DNA of 64,000 bases. Source: Maridesulfovibrio sp. GTDB lineage: Bacteria > Desulfobacterota > Desulfovibrionia > Desulfovibrionales > Desulfovibrionaceae. The DNA is taken from contig NZ_OY780933.1 in the NCBI RefSeq assembly GCF_963676065.1, forward strand, positions 930,001-994,000. Direction: 5' to 3'. The position numbers and the translations under genes were made by a program. Positions within the stretch are counted from its first letter, which is position 1, and each line of letters opens with the position of its first letter. The notes below the pieces were generated by a model that made no database searches, was not told where the DNA came from, and was given only the letters and a program-made list of their open reading frames with translations. Of the stretch, positions 62,922-64,000 are shown piece after piece.

Positions 62922-64000
62922 AATTCTTTCAGCTTCCCGTTAATTTTTTCAGAATTTTCAGAACCCAGTTTGATGGCTTTACGGTATCCTTTGGCTGCTG
63001 ATTTCTTTTTACCCAGTGCGGCGGCAATATCTCCGTAATGTTCCCATAACTCGGGCTGCTTGCCCCGGAGCGATACGGCCCGTTTAATGATTTTCCAGGC
63101 TTCCTCAAAATTACCGAGCCGATAATTGACCCATGCCAGTGAGTCGAGGATGTATCCGTTATCAGGTTCCAGTCTGTTTGCCCTGCTGATGAGGACCATG
63201 GCCCGGTCGAGCTGTTCGTTACGGTCTGCAAGGATGTAACCCACGAAGTTTAAGGCATCTGCATGGTCAGGGTAGCTGGAGATGATCTGCTCCATATACT
63301 TAAGAGTCTGGTTCAGATTGCCTTCCTGTTCTTCCATTACTCCGAGCTGGAAAAGCAGTTGTGGATGATTGGGAACATTTTTATTTCCGCGTAGCAGAGC
63401 GTTTTTCGCGGTTTTAGTGTCTCCGGCTTCGGAGTGCAGGCCGGATTCAAGCAGATAAAAGTTTACGTCTTCGGGAAACTTTTGTTCGCCTGTGAGGATG
63501 ACTTCAAGGGCTTCTTTGTTGCGCTTGAGATCCATGAGTAAATGCGCCCGGAACTGAAGGCTCCGGTCATAATGTTCGCTTTGCGGCGAAATCTTATTAA
63601 GGTAATCGAGAGCCTTCGCCGGATCATCTTCCCCTTCATAGGCAATGGAAGCCTTGAAGAAATAGTATGAATCGGGAACGGTTTTCTGCTGCGCGAAAAG
63701 GTCCAGCAGAATTGAAGCCTGTCCGTAAAATTTGCCGCTGATGAATTGTTGTGCCGCTTCGAGCAGGAATGCTTTTGACCGAGGCCCTTCAATCGCCAGC
63801 TTCAAGGCCCTTTCAGGTGCGTTAAGCTTGAGGCACAGCTCCATTAGCCGAAGCCGGATGTGGTTTGATACATCCGGGAATTCAAGCATTTTTGTATAAA
63901 TTTTCTCAGCAGAATCGTAATCTTTTCCCAATTCATACAGATAGGCCATTTCTCCCCATGCCTCGAGAAAATCCGGCTTTTCTTCCACGGCCTTTTGCAG
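62918..64000 (-). CDS. TPR-repeat protein, 5' end outside the window
   Basis: The reading frame is open to the window edge, so the start is beyond 64000; the visible part is about 360 residues. It has many tetratricopeptide repeats, for example FLEAWGEMAYLYELGKDYDSAEKIY, DALNFVGYILADRNEQLDRAM and LWEHYGDIAAALGKKKSAAKGYRKAI. TPRs bind proteins. It is in an operon with the LolB-like lipoprotein gene (4-bp overlap), so a role at the outer membrane is likely. Confidence 0.85.
   Translation of the reverse strand: MQKAVEEKPDFLEAWGEMAYLYELGKDYDSAEKIYTKMLEFPDVSNHIRLRLMELCLKLNAPERALKLAIEGPRSKAFLLEAAQQFISGKFYGQASILLDLFAQQKTVPDSYYFFKASIAYEGEDDPAKALDYLNKISPQSEHYDRSLQFRAHLLMDLKRNKEALEVILTGEQKFPEDVNFYLLESGLHSEAGDTKTAKNALLRGNKNVPNHPQLLFQLGVMEEQEGNLNQTLKYMEQIISSYPDHADALNFVGYILADRNEQLDRAMVLISRANRLEPDNGYILDSLAWVNYRLGNFEEAWKIIKRAVSLRGKQPELWEHYGDIAAALGKKKSAAKGYRKAIKLGSENSEKINGKLKEL

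Noticed and set aside
1-64000. CRISPR array or insertion sequence
   Set aside because: No regularly spaced repeats and no transposase frame or terminal inverted repeats were found.

Overview
The window reads as the chromosome of a Gram-negative, motile, respiring bacterium of moderate GC. The density of sensor kinases, sigma-54 regulators and chemoreceptors, a c-type haem receptor, a Rex redox repressor and the overall gene style suggest a free-living, probably marine, Desulfovibrio-like member of the Desulfobacterota. That placement is inference: no 16S rRNA gene or sulfate-reduction gene lies here.

Layout. 0.2-8.1 kb: rex, a sigma-54 response regulator, a marR-MFS efflux pair with rsmG, a phosphoesterase-rlmH operon, then 5-FCL and a YfiH-family gene. 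8.1-16.8 kb: a CheV scaffold, two glycosyltransferases, a GGDEF cyclase behind a strong sigma-54 promoter, a VUT-family transporter, dapF, and a phage-CII-like regulator behind a second sigma-54 promoter. 17.1-28.6 kb: an eight-gene chemosensory operon. 28.7-31.4 kb: a PhoB/PhoR-type pair. 31.4-36.5 kb: SPOR protein, argS, SAM hydrolase, cobS, DUF484 protein. 36.5-46.6 kb: Cache-PAS kinase, PNPOx-like protein, acs, divergent Pat-type acetyltransferase, flippase-like membrane protein, and a secreted beta-carbonic-anhydrase homologue without its cysteine zinc ligands. 46.6-52.3 kb: NtrX, REC-PAS-HD-GYP, NtrY and DUF4390 genes on the minus strand. 52.5-58.9 kb: a DUF748 giant, two small genes, a HigB toxin with a HigA-metallopeptidase fusion, and a 41-aa basic protein gene. 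58.9-64 kb: transketolase, rpiB, tRNA-Tyr, a LolB-like lipoprotein and a truncated TPR gene.

The most interesting system is the operon at 17.1-28.6 kb. Its gene order (MCP, CheW, CheR-TPR, CheW, CheA-REC, CheB, response regulator) is that of the Pseudomonas Wsp surface-sensing system. The last regulator keeps a WspR-like receiver but carries an intact SpoIIE/PP2C phosphatase domain in place of the GGDEF cyclase, and a second, haem-binding receptor follows it. The predicted output is therefore protein dephosphorylation (partner switching) rather than c-di-GMP. Separate c-di-GMP genes do occur in the window: a GGDEF cyclase and an HD-GYP phosphodiesterase.

Other points of interest are the two sigma-54 promoters, one preceded by a phased direct repeat, the higBA-like module with a metallopeptidase-fused antitoxin, and the divergent acs/pat arrangement.
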